Origin: Nitrobacter winogradskyi Nb-255
GTDB taxonomy: Bacteria > Pseudomonadota > Alphaproteobacteria > Rhizobiales > Xanthobacteraceae
DNA: 64,000 bases
Assembly: GCF_000012725.1 (NCBI RefSeq)
Contig: NC_007406.1
Span: forward strand, 124,001 to 188,000
Reading direction: 5' to 3'
Each line of letters opens with the position of its first letter. The first letter of the stretch is position 1. Under the pieces are notes generated by a model that saw only the letters and a program-made list of their open reading frames with translations, searched no databases and was not told where the DNA came from. Of this stretch, positions 40,704 through 47,279 are shown piece after piece. The position numbers and the translations under genes are program-made.

Positions 40704-40738
40704 AAAAAAACCGGCCTGGAAAAATTCCACAAGCCGGG
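40704..40738 (-). terminator. intrinsic terminator / expression platform of the metZ SAM-II riboswitch
   Basis: On the minus strand CCGGC...TGGAA / TTCCA...GCCGG form an imperfect hairpin followed by seven U residues (A-run at 40704-40710 on +). It lies directly downstream of the aptamer, so ligand binding probably controls termination. Confidence 0.8.
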
Positions 40739-40754
40739 ATCACATTGTCCCCGG

Positions 40755-40812
40755 CCTGTTTAGCGACTTGTTTAACGTGGCTGCAAGCCGGCCGGCTCAA
40801 ATCACCACGGGA
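40755..40812 (-). promoter_or_regulatory. SAM-II riboswitch (metA-type aptamer)
   Basis: On the minus strand the leader reads CCCGUGGUGAUUUG, GCCGGCCGGCUUGCAGCC, ACGUUAAACAAG and UCGCUAAA in order. These blocks match the SAM-II consensus (a classical H-type pseudoknot binding S-adenosylmethionine, found mainly upstream of methionine genes in alphaproteobacteria). The gene served is metZ. I identified it from the conserved blocks; no covariance model was run. Confidence 0.93.
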
Positions 40813-40941
40813 GACGTATGCCTAGTCCGGCGTCTCTCGCCCGTCAAGCCGATCGATTGACATTCGCGTTGCGCCTGTCGGGATTACCGGTAAAAGTGCC
40901 TGTCCTCGGGTCGATATCGCTCACCCCGCAAGGACGACATC

Positions 40942-42048
40942 GTGTCATTCACGCTTCCGCGCGACGCCAACGGCATCCTGCCCGACCGCATGATCGCGGC
41001 GATGGCGGATGCGGGGCTGATCCTCCCCGAATACCCGTTCGTCGAGAGTCAGATCCAGCCGGCAAGCCTTGATCTGCGGCTCGGCGCGACCGCCTATCGC
41101 GTGCGCGCCAGTTTTCTGCCGGGGCCGGACGCGACCGTCGCTGAACGCATCGACGAACTGAAGCTGCACGAAATCGACCTTTCCGACGGCGCGGTGCTGG
41201 AGACCAACTGCGTTTACATCGTGCCGTTGCTGGAGAGCCTGGCCCTTCCGCCCGAGATCGTCGCCGCCGCCAATCCAAAAAGCTCGACAGGCCGTCTCGA
41301 CGTGTTCACACGCGTCATCGCCGACGGCACCCGGAGTTTCGACATGATCGGCGCCGGCTATCATGGCCCGCTCTATGCCGAGATCAGTCCCAAGACGTTT
41401 CCGGTGTTGCTGCGCGAGGGCTCGCGGCTGTCGCAGGTCCGCTTCCGCTCGGGCGACGCCGTTCTCGACGCCGACGAACTCGACGCCCTGCATGCGAGCG
41501 AGCGGCTCGTCGATAGCGACGACACCGATTTCGTCAACGGCGTGGCGCTTAGCGTCGATCTCTCGGGCGCGCAGGCCCACGGCTTTGTCGGCTATCGCGC
41601 CAAGCGCCATACCGGCGTCATCGACATCGATCGCCGCGGCGGCTATGCGGTTGGCGAGTTCTGGGAGCCGATCGCGGCGCGTCCGGACGCCAGCCTGATC
41701 CTCGATCCCGGCGAGTTCTATATCCTCGCCTCGAAGGAAGCGGTGCAGGTGCCTCCGGACTATGCCGCGGAAATGGTGCCGTTCGATCCTCTGGTCGGCG
41801 AATTCCGTGTGCATTATGCGGGCTTCTTCGATCCCGGCTTCGGCTATGCCGGCGCCGGTGGGGAGGGGTCGCGCGCGGTGCTGGAAGTGCGCTCGCGCGA
41901 GGTGCCGTTCATTCTCGAGCATGGCCAGATCGTCGGCCGCCTGGTCTATGAGAAGATGCTGGCGCGGCCCGACGCGATGTACGGCCAGCGCATCGGCTCC
42001 AACTACCAGGCCCAGGGCCTCAAGCTGTCGAAGCATTTTCGGCTGTAG
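40942..42048 (+). CDS. 2'-deoxycytidine 5'-triphosphate deaminase family protein, long form
   Basis: A 368-residue protein of the dCTP deaminase/dUTPase fold. The first half holds ESQIQPASLDLRLGATAYRV and the active-site-like NPKSSTGRLDVFTRVIADG; the second half (from about residue 200) repeats the jelly-roll pattern with VGEFWEPI, DPGEFYILASKEAVQVPPDYAAEM and GQIVGRLVYEKML. Ordinary Dcd is about 190 residues, so this is a tandem-domain form, common in rhizobia. Deamination of dCTP towards dUMP is inferred. The start is GTG at 40942 with AAGGA eight bases upstream. Confidence 0.88.
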   Translation: MSFTLPRDANGILPDRMIAAMADAGLILPEYPFVESQIQPASLDLRLGATAYRVRASFLPGPDATVAERIDELKLHEIDLSDGAVLETNCVYIVPLLESLALPPEIVAAANPKSSTGRLDVFTRVIADGTRSFDMIGAGYHGPLYAEISPKTFPVLLREGSRLSQVRFRSGDAVLDADELDALHASERLVDSDDTDFVNGVALSVDLSGAQAHGFVGYRAKRHTGVIDIDRRGGYAVGEFWEPIAARPDASLILDPGEFYILASKEAVQVPPDYAAEMVPFDPLVGEFRVHYAGFFDPGFGYAGAGGEGSRAVLEVRSREVPFILEHGQIVGRLVYEKMLARPDAMYGQRIGSNYQAQGLKLSKHFRL

Positions 42049-42063
42049 GATCGTCAAGGTCTG

Positions 42064-42178
42064 CTGTTGATTCCGTCAGAGACGGAAGACTCCAGGTTTT
42101 TTGACGCGTTTTCTTCACGCGAACCAATTCCATCCTCGGGTCAAGCCCGAGGACATGCTTCGCTTGAAAACGCTATAG
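42064..42178 (-). repeat. interspersed palindromic repeat, family B, with 20-bp palindromic insert
   Basis: The block TTCTTCACGCGAACC is followed by CCTCGGGTCAAGCCCGAGG, absent from other copies, before GCTTCGCTTGAAAACGCTA resumes. The insert is itself a hairpin. Confidence 0.8.
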
Positions 42179-42193
42179 CCTCATCTTTTGATC

Positions 42194-42242
42194 GAGCATG
42201 ATCTTGTTCGAAAACCGGCTTCCACTTTTCGGGATCATGCTC
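42194..42242 (-). repeat. interspersed palindromic repeat, family A
   Basis: GAGCATGATCTTG, CGAAAACCGGCTTCCAC and GGGATCATGCTC; 49 bp, ending 16 bases before the fluoride riboswitch. Confidence 0.85.
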
Positions 42243-42256
42243 TAGCATGAGCGAAA

Positions 42257-42331
42257 TCGATGGGGATGGAGTCCCCCGATAACCGCCGCAAGGCTGATGA
42301 CTCCTACCGGGCGCTTTCGCGTCGGTAGGAG
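42257..42331 (+). promoter_or_regulatory. fluoride riboswitch (crcB motif) with expression-platform hairpin
   Basis: GGGGAUGGAGUCCCCC, GAUAACCGCC, GCUGAUGACUCCUACC appear in order, the conserved core of the crcB/fluoride aptamer (42260-42308). The last aptamer segment CTCCTACCGGGCG (42301-42313) can instead pair with CGCGTCGGTAGGAG (42318-42331), giving mutually exclusive structures. The downstream gene encodes the CrcB fluoride channel, which confirms the assignment. Confidence 0.95.
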
Positions 42332-42459
42332 CTGTTTCCTCCCCGCTGCGCCCGAGAAAGGGCGCTGATGATCAAGTCTCTGAATCCGCTGCAAGTCTGC
42401 CTGAGGGGAGACGATGATGGCTGGCGCACGGCCGGACAACCACGGGCGGAGCAAAAGCT

Positions 42460-42840
42460 TTGAAGTGGACATTCATCCTGGCCGTCGCGGCCGGCGGGGC
42501 GCTGGGATCGGTGGCCCGCTATCTCGTCGGCATCGGCTTCGGCAAATGGCTGGGCCCGAAGTTTCCATGGGGGACGCTGTTCATCAATGTCACGGGATCG
42601 CTTCTGATCGGAATATTCGCGGGCCTGTTCGCCGTCCGGTGGAGTTTGCCTCAAGCCGCGCGCATCTTCCTTGTTGTCGGAATCTGCGGTGGCTACACCA
42701 CGTTCTCCACTTTCTCGCTGGATACGTTCTATCTGATCGAGCGCGGCGAAATGGCGTCGGCCGCCGCCTACATGATCGGTTCCGTCGTGTTATCCGTCGG
42801 CGCGCTGATCGCGGGTATCCAGATCGTGCGGGTGATTTAG
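42460..42840 (+). CDS. crcB: fluoride ion channel CrcB/Fluc
   Basis: Small dual-topology membrane channel that exports fluoride. The 126-residue product has four membrane helices and the family signatures GGALGSVARYLVG, PWGTLFINVTGSLLIG and GICGGYTTFSTFSLDT. The start is TTG at 42460, placed by GGAG at 42448-42451 and by the conserved helix beginning immediately after; there is no ATG in frame nearby. A fluoride riboswitch controls it. Confidence 0.95.
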   Translation: MKWTFILAVAAGGALGSVARYLVGIGFGKWLGPKFPWGTLFINVTGSLLIGIFAGLFAVRWSLPQAARIFLVVGICGGYTTFSTFSLDTFYLIERGEMASAAAYMIGSVVLSVGALIAGIQIVRVI

Positions 42841-42975
42841 AGCATTTTCCGGCGAAGCGGATGACCTGTTCGCCGTAAGAAAATGCGACCAGACAACCAT
42901 TTCTAGAGCATGATCCCGGCCAGAAGGGCCGCGCCAGCGCAAAGGGGGGACCGGTTTTCGGACAGGATCATGCTC
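42841..42975 (+). repeat. family B fragment followed by family A copy with 22-bp insert
   Basis: GCATTTTCCGGCGAAGCGG and a diverged tail (family B) run into a family A copy (42906-42975). In the latter, the left arm GAGCATGATCCCG is followed by GCCAGAAGGGCCGCGCCAGC before GACCGGTTTTCGG. The same insert occurs in the copy at 61180. Confidence 0.8.
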
Positions 42976-43119
42976 AAACAGACAAATAAGCGATGAGTGT
43001 GATTCAACGCAGTTGATCCAGACGCTAGATTGCTTCACCGCTTCCTGAGGCGCTTCGTCCGCTCGACCATCTTGGCGGCGCGGCCGCCTTCGGCTACATC
43101 AGGGACGGCAAGCCGATAG

Positions 43120-43193
43120 GCGGGCGTAGTTCAATGGTAGAACGGCAGCTTCCCAAGCTGCATACGAGGGTTCGATTCCCTTCGCCCGCTCCA
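43120..43193 (+). tRNA. tRNA-Gly (anticodon CCC)
   Basis: Complete cloverleaf: acceptor GCGGGCG pairs with CGCCCGC, D-arm with TTCAATGGTAG, anticodon stem GCAGC/GCTGC with loop TTCCCAA (anticodon CCC), T-arm GAGGGTTCGATTCCCTTC, discriminator T and encoded CCA at 43191-43193. The sequence just downstream has no integrase or repeat of the tRNA 3' end. Confidence 0.96.
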
Positions 43194-43440
43194 GCACCGC
43201 CGCTTGCGGCAAAGAAATGCTCGGCGCGGCATCGGCGGCATCGAGTCCCGGTCTGAAACCGCTGGTCCGACGTCGAGCGGACCCATCCACGATCTGGCGG
43301 ATAGCCAGCCTCGAGTCCTTACACCGCTTCCTGGAAACGGTGACAGAATCTATCTTTTATGTTTTGACGCGTTTTCTCCGCGCGAACCGGATTCCATCCC
43401 GCTCGAAACGCTGCCGTCGCGACAAACCGGTTTTCGCTTT

Positions 43441-43466
43441 CTGAAAGTGCAGCCTGAAAGTGCAGC
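43441..43466. repeat. 13-bp perfect tandem duplication
   Basis: CTGAAAGTGCAGC occurs twice head to tail. It is at the edge of a family B fragment and looks like replication slippage. Confidence 0.9.
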
Positions 43467-43575
43467 GTGGCGGCAACACTGGATTTGAATCTGATTCGAG
43501 AGAGCGCGACGGTCTGGACAAAACGTCGATCCCGCCGGAGGCTGCGGGCTGTGGCGTCGCATAAGGTCTTACATA

Positions 43576-43620
43576 CTGGAATCGATCATGTTCATGATTC
43601 TGGATCGATTCGATACAAGA
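43576..43620. repeat. palindromic repeat, family C, inverted copy
   Basis: GGAATCGATCATGTTCATGA then TTCTGGATCGATTCGATAC, the reverse complement (with a few changes) of the module at 26103. The hairpin arm is partly decayed. Confidence 0.7.
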
Positions 43621-43662
43621 TCGTCGTGATCTAGCGGGTTCGAAGAATTGATATCGGGGCAG

Positions 43663-44124
43663 ATGACGAGGATCGTGACCGGATTGCTCGCAGCCGTGTT
43701 CGTGTTGGGGCACGTTGCCGCGAGTGAAGCCGTGGTCCGGATCGGTGAGGATCGGGGCGGCCGGATCGGAACCTATATCGATAAATTCGAGGCCGTTCGC
43801 AGTTCCGGCCAGTCCGTCATCATCGACGGTCTGTGCGCATCGGCCTGCACCATCGTTCTGGGGACGGTCCCGCACGACAGGATTTGCGTGACATCCCACG
43901 CGGCTCTCGGGTTTCATGCCGCCTGGGATCTCGGATCGAACGGCCGCACCGTAATCAACTCCGAAGCGACCCATATGCTGTATTCGATGTACCCCTCCGC
44001 GGTGCAGCGCTGGATCAAGCAGCGCGGCGGCCTGACAAAGCGCATGATCTTCCTGCGGGGCCGCCAACTCGCTGACATGTACCGTCCGTGCTATCTTGAC
44101 GCACAGGCCTCTTCGGCGCGCTGA
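43663..44124 (+). CDS. small exported protein with ClpP/crotonase-like DGLCASAC motif
   Basis: A 153-residue protein with a signal peptide (TRIVTGLLAAVFVLGHVAASEA). The mature part runs IGTYIDKFEAVRSSGQSVIIDGLCASACTIVLG, then VTSHAALGFHAAWD and a helical segment ending RPCYLDAQ. The pattern of a strand followed by DG-Cys-Ala-Ser-Ala-Cys-Thr and later a His resembles the nucleophile elbow of periplasmic ClpP-like proteins. Three or four cysteines could form disulfides. Function is unknown. TTG at 43648 is an alternative start. Confidence 0.6.
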   Translation: MTRIVTGLLAAVFVLGHVAASEAVVRIGEDRGGRIGTYIDKFEAVRSSGQSVIIDGLCASACTIVLGTVPHDRICVTSHAALGFHAAWDLGSNGRTVINSEATHMLYSMYPSAVQRWIKQRGGLTKRMIFLRGRQLADMYRPCYLDAQASSAR

Positions 44125-44477
44125 CTGCATATCGCCATTCATCACACGCCAAATCATCACAACGTGATCGCGCCGGGTTGCGCTTGCCTTAAGGGCGGGA
44201 CTGGCCTTATCTGAACCCACCCTGCTGGCGGCGCTGTGGCGCACGACGGAACCGCTGTGGTCTTCGCGACACGCTTCCGGTCTCGTCGCTTGCCTGCATG
44301 ACGCTTTTTTTAAGCAAAGTGGATGACCTGCTGGCGTGGAGAAACGCGTCAAACAACAATCCGGAGTTTCGTCTCTGATTCAATCAGAAGCGAAAATGCT
44401 CCAGGCCCGTTCCGCACGTTCCGATTGGTTGCTGCAAGAACGTGCGGCCTTCGGAAGGGCGACACCGAGGATACCCG
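44125..44477. other. gap before the SCO gene (353 bp)
   Basis: Mostly non-coding. A family B repeat occupies about 44297-44403; the left part (44125-44290) has no recognisable feature. Confidence 0.6.
44297..44403 (+). repeat. interspersed palindromic repeat, family B
   Basis: TGACGC-TTTTTTTAAGCAAAGTGG, GGCGTGGAGAAACGCGTC and CTGATTCAATCAGAAGCGAA: a diverged but full-length copy. Confidence 0.75.
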
Positions 44478-45071
44478 ATGTCAAATAGATTCGTCCGTCC
44501 GCTGATCCTGGTTGCGGCCTTCGCCGGCAGCCTTGTCGTCGGTCTCACGGTGGTGATGTGGCTACTCGGCGGGCTCGCCAGCAAACCCACGGCGGCGTCG
44601 ATCGGTGGCCCATTCCAACTGACCGACCAGACGGGCCAGACCGTCACCGAAAAGGATATGGTCGGCCGTCCGACGATCGTCTTCTTCGGCTATACTCATT
44701 GCCCCGACGTCTGCCCGACCTCGCTGTTCGAGATGTCGGAGGTGTTGCGGGCGATGGGTCCGGACGCCGACCGCGTCAATGCCTATTTCATCACCGTTGA
44801 TCCGGAACGCGACACCCAGGAAACGATGAAAAGCTATCTTTCCAGCTTCGATCCGCGTCTGAAAGGCTTGACCGGCGATCCGGCCGCCGTCGAAAAAGCC
44901 CTGTCCGGATTTCGGGTCTACGCAAAGAAGATCCCGCTGAAGGACGGCGGCTATTCGATGGATCATACGGCGCTGATCTATCTGATGGATCGCGACGGCC
45001 GCTTCGTCTCGTCGTTCGATCTCAAACGCTCGGCTGAAGCCGCCGCCGCCGATCTCAGGCGTTATCTGTAG
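44478..45071 (+). CDS. SCO1/SenC family copper chaperone
   Basis: Thioredoxin-fold protein that delivers copper to cytochrome oxidase or acts as a thiol oxidoreductase in the periplasm. The 197-residue product has one N-terminal membrane anchor (about 8-33), GPFQLTDQTGQTVTEKD, the copper site FGYTHCPDVCPTSL (Cys75 and Cys79), DPERDTQETMKSYLSSFDP and the ligand His in YSMDHTALIYLMD. ATG at 44478 is preceded by GAGG. No oxidase genes are adjacent. It converges with the broken glycosyltransferase and overlaps its stop by ten bases. Confidence 0.92.
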   Translation: MSNRFVRPLILVAAFAGSLVVGLTVVMWLLGGLASKPTAASIGGPFQLTDQTGQTVTEKDMVGRPTIVFFGYTHCPDVCPTSLFEMSEVLRAMGPDADRVNAYFITVDPERDTQETMKSYLSSFDPRLKGLTGDPAAVEKALSGFRVYAKKIPLKDGGYSMDHTALIYLMDRDGRFVSSFDLKRSAEAAAADLRRYL

Positions 45072-45739
45072 CGCTGCCGCCGGCGTGCGGCCATGTGGTG
45101 GGAAGCTGTCCCCTGAGAGGTGGCGGCTGACCTGATTTGCGGGGAAAGGCCATGCTCGGTCTTTTCCCACCTGTACGGCTCGCTCAGCAGTTGATACAGC
45201 GCGCGCCAGGCCGCGATCGAAAGACAAGCCCAATAAATAGGCGTCAACGCCAGGATCCACCCCTGCCTCAATTGCCCGCGCCGGGCGAGGCCCATCAGTC
45301 CCACAACGATCGTGGAAACGAACCCGGCGGCGATCGTGGTCAGATGCAGCGGCGTGACCGCGCCCGCGGCAAATCCACCGCCGGCGCCTTCCAGCGAGCG
45401 CAACGCCATATCGATCATCAGGATCGGAAAGGTCAAAGCGGTCAACACGTTGCCGCCGATGATGGCGTTCAGCGTCAAGAATCCCTTCGCGCCCGCGTCC
45501 TTCCATAACTGTCGGGGCCGGCGCATATGCACGCTCCAGGTCTGCATCCAGCCCTTCATCCAGCGCGAGCGCTGGCGCAGCCATCCGCCGAAACGCGCGG
45601 GCGCCTCCTCGAACGTCGTCGACGCGAAGGTGGTCGATCGATAGCCGAAGCGCGCCAGCCGAAAGCCGAGGTCGGCATCTTCGGTGACGTTGTAGGCATC
45701 CCAGCCGCCCACCTCGCGAAGGACCGCTGTGCGGAAGTG
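45062..45739 (-). pseudogene. family-2 glycosyltransferase, C-terminal fragment (interrupted)
   Basis: Encodes the C-terminal part of a GT2 (BcsA-like) glycosyltransferase: TAVLREVGGWDAYNVTEDAD carries the catalytic TED, RFGGWLRQRSRWMKGWMQTW carries QxxRW, and three to four membrane helices follow. The reading frame is open right up to the target duplication at 45732-45739. Joined to 49411-50768 it gives a continuous protein: SSNHFR from the upstream part meets TAVLREVGGWD here through the 8-bp duplication. The fragment lacks its own start and promoter, so it is presumably silent. Confidence 0.93.
45732..45739. repeat. target-site duplication, left copy
   Basis: CGGAAGTG, identical to 49411-49418. 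An 8-bp duplication fits IS1595-family insertion. Confidence 0.9.
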
Positions 45740-45762
45740 CGGTATTAGGTAGCAAACTCACC
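45740..45762 (+). repeat. left terminal inverted repeat
   Basis: 23 bp, perfect match to the reverse complement of 49388-49410. Confidence 0.95.
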
Positions 45763-45784
45763 AAGCAACGGATGGCGGTTTTCC

Positions 45785-45799
45785 TGTGTGAGTCACACA
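45785..45799. promoter_or_regulatory. 15-bp operator-like palindrome
   Basis: TGTGTGA-G-TCACACA: perfect 7-bp arms around one base, centred 15 bases before the start codon of the first passenger gene. The position suggests a repressor site, perhaps for one of the element's own DNA-binding proteins. Confidence 0.6.
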
Positions 45800-45806
45800 A
45801 TGCGGG

Positions 45807-46268
45807 ATGTCAGACACCATCCGCCTTGCCCGAACCGACACCTACGAACACACCATTTCCGGCTTGCTGAAAAAGCGCGCCGATCTATTCAACGAAGCCG
45901 AGCGTATCCGCGACCGGATGGCCGAGATTAAGAACGACATTGGCGCGCTGGATCGGGTGCTAGGAACGCTTGGCTATACCGGCGATCTGAATGCGGAAAT
46001 GCCGCGCCAGAAACGGCAGGTCCTGTTCGGACGGGGCGAGCTAACGCGGGCGATTTTGGATGAATTGAGAGACGCGCCGCGACCGCTTGGAAGCCGCGAG
46101 ATAGCTCAGGCTATCGTGGCTTTGAACGGTCAGGATGCGCGAGACAGACGTGCGCTAACTGACGTAACCAAAAGAGTCTCAAAGGCCCTCAGAGGTCTGA
46201 CAGAACAAGGGGCCCTCACTCACAAAACTGGTGAGGGGCGGCAGCGGCTTTGGGAGATTAGACGATAG
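45807..46268 (+). CDS. passenger protein 1: coiled coil plus winged helix (153 aa)
   Basis: The 153-residue product has an N-terminal amphipathic coiled-coil helix (about 13-57, HTISGLLKKRADLFNEAERI and onward), a short loop, and a C-terminal helix-turn-helix (about 78-150): ELTRAILDELRDAPRPLGSR, EIAQAIV, ALTDVTKRVSKALRGLTEQG and a wing ending GEGRQRLWEIRR. It is likely a DNA-binding dimer. I do not recognise a named family. It faces inward from the left end; a palindrome lies just upstream. Length and layout match passenger protein 2 at the other end. It converges on the next gene, with one base between stops. Confidence 0.75.
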   Translation: MSDTIRLARTDTYEHTISGLLKKRADLFNEAERIRDRMAEIKNDIGALDRVLGTLGYTGDLNAEMPRQKRQVLFGRGELTRAILDELRDAPRPLGSREIAQAIVALNGQDARDRRALTDVTKRVSKALRGLTEQGALTHKTGEGRQRLWEIRR

Positions 46269-46269
46269 C

Positions 46270-46854
46270 TTACTTAAGGGCGTCGCCCTTTGCTGAAATT
46301 AGCTCAAAGATTGTGATTAGACTATCGATCTTATGCTTGTCAGATGGCGGAATCGCCAATGTGTATTCGTCCAACTTTCTTTTGATTTCTAGGTTGGTGT
46401 CTTGGATGTAGGGCTCAATCGCCTCAACCTCAGACGCGCTGATGATATCTAACAGCCTCAGCGTCAGATCCTTCTTGGGAGGCGTACTGGGATTGAAGTC
46501 TTTTTCAAGAATGGCGAACGCATAAGTTAGAGCGAAAATCTCATTGCAGCGCGCTTCCGCTAACGTTTCTGCGTTGGCGTGGTTAATTGGGATAAAGGGC
46601 TGAATGCGGGCGATCGTAGTTGCTTGTAGAGCAGCAATTTTAGGTTTCTCGGTGTGATGCCCAGAATTAATACGCCACTTTTTATAGGCCTTGTTGAGGA
46701 GAAAATATGATTCAACAGCAAGGCGAACTCTGCCCTCGTGCAGAATTAGTTTTTCGTCAGGCAGGATACCGCGTTCAATCAGTTCTTGCGCAACATTGAG
46801 CAAAAATTCTACGCGCTCAGAAATTTTGGTTTCTGAGAAGTCAGGCTCGCTCAA
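46270..46854 (-). CDS. passenger hypothetical protein (194 aa)
   Basis: A largely helical, soluble 194-residue protein (VEFLLNVAQELIERGILPD, VRLAVESYFLLNKAYKKW, LAEARCNEIFALTYAFAILE). No known motif is recognised. The start is TTG at 46854 preceded by a G-rich stretch. Codon use is clearly more AT-rich (many AAA, ATT, TTA) than the chromosomal genes around the element, pointing to foreign origin. It lies downstream of the small gene and transposase on the same strand and may share their transcript. Confidence 0.65.
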   Translation of the reverse strand: MSEPDFSETKISERVEFLLNVAQELIERGILPDEKLILHEGRVRLAVESYFLLNKAYKKWRINSGHHTEKPKIAALQATTIARIQPFIPINHANAETLAEARCNEIFALTYAFAILEKDFNPSTPPKKDLTLRLLDIISASEVEAIEPYIQDTNLEIKRKLDEYTLAIPPSDKHKIDSLITIFELISAKGDALK

Positions 46855-46896
46855 TTGTAAGGCCCCCGTTCCTTGAGGGTTAGGTATGTTGAGTCC

Positions 46897-47091
46897 TTAG
46901 ATTTTGGACTGCAACAGCGTGTCTAACCCCGAAAACAGGCTCGTTTTGACCTTTTCGAAGCTAACGCGCAACTCTTGCGCGGTCACAGGACTATTGTCGT
47001 TATGCTCTTTGCGGGAATCGAGCAAATCGACCGCCGGGCCTGAAATGGGGATGTGTCTGATTGGAAGGCCAAGGCCTTGTTTGACCGGCAT
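46897..47091 (-). CDS. passenger small hypothetical protein (64 aa)
   Basis: A 64-residue product beginning MPVKQGLGLPIRHIPISGPA and continuing with a charged helix (TAQELRVSFEKVKTSLFSGL). ATG at 47091 is chosen because AGGAG is well placed just upstream; a further in-frame ATG at 47112 adds seven residues. Function unknown. It lies between the transposase and the 194-residue protein on the same strand. Confidence 0.6.
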   Translation of the reverse strand: MPVKQGLGLPIRHIPISGPAVDLLDSRKEHNDNSPVTAQELRVSFEKVKTSLFSGLDTLLQSKI

Positions 47092-47279
47092 AGGTATTCT
47101 CCTGAATCGCACGCGACCGCTCCGGTGGAGCAGATGCCCTCATCGGCGATTCGAGATCGCATTATATGAGGGATTTTGGCAACACTCAATCAAAAAGGCT
47201 TGACAGCTACCAAGAATCTGCTTAGGGGCGCTTGTCCCAAGCGGATTCGAAGTGGTTCAAGCGTTAACTCACGACCGAG

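Larger units (their letters stand above)
42049..42459. other. dcd-crcB intergenic region (411 bp)
   Basis: Contains, in order, a family B repeat carrying an internal insert, a family A repeat, the fluoride riboswitch and its expression-platform hairpin, and about 130 bases of leader before the TTG start of crcB. No further gene is seen. Confidence 0.8.
43194..43662. other. tRNA-Gly to small exported protein gap (469 bp)
   Basis: No gene recognised. It contains a diverged family B fragment (about 43357-43415), a perfect 13-bp tandem duplication CTGAAAGTGCAGC (43441-43453 and 43454-43466), and an inverted, decayed family C copy (about 43578-43617). Confidence 0.6.

Noticed and set aside
43120..43193. 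tRNA-Gly as an integration site of a genomic island
   Set aside because: No integrase gene and no repeated 3' end of the tRNA is visible within the window.
44562..45800. 412-codon frame crossing the left end of the transposon
   Set aside because: It reads out of frame through both the SCO gene and the glycosyltransferase fragment and includes the terminal repeat; an artefact.
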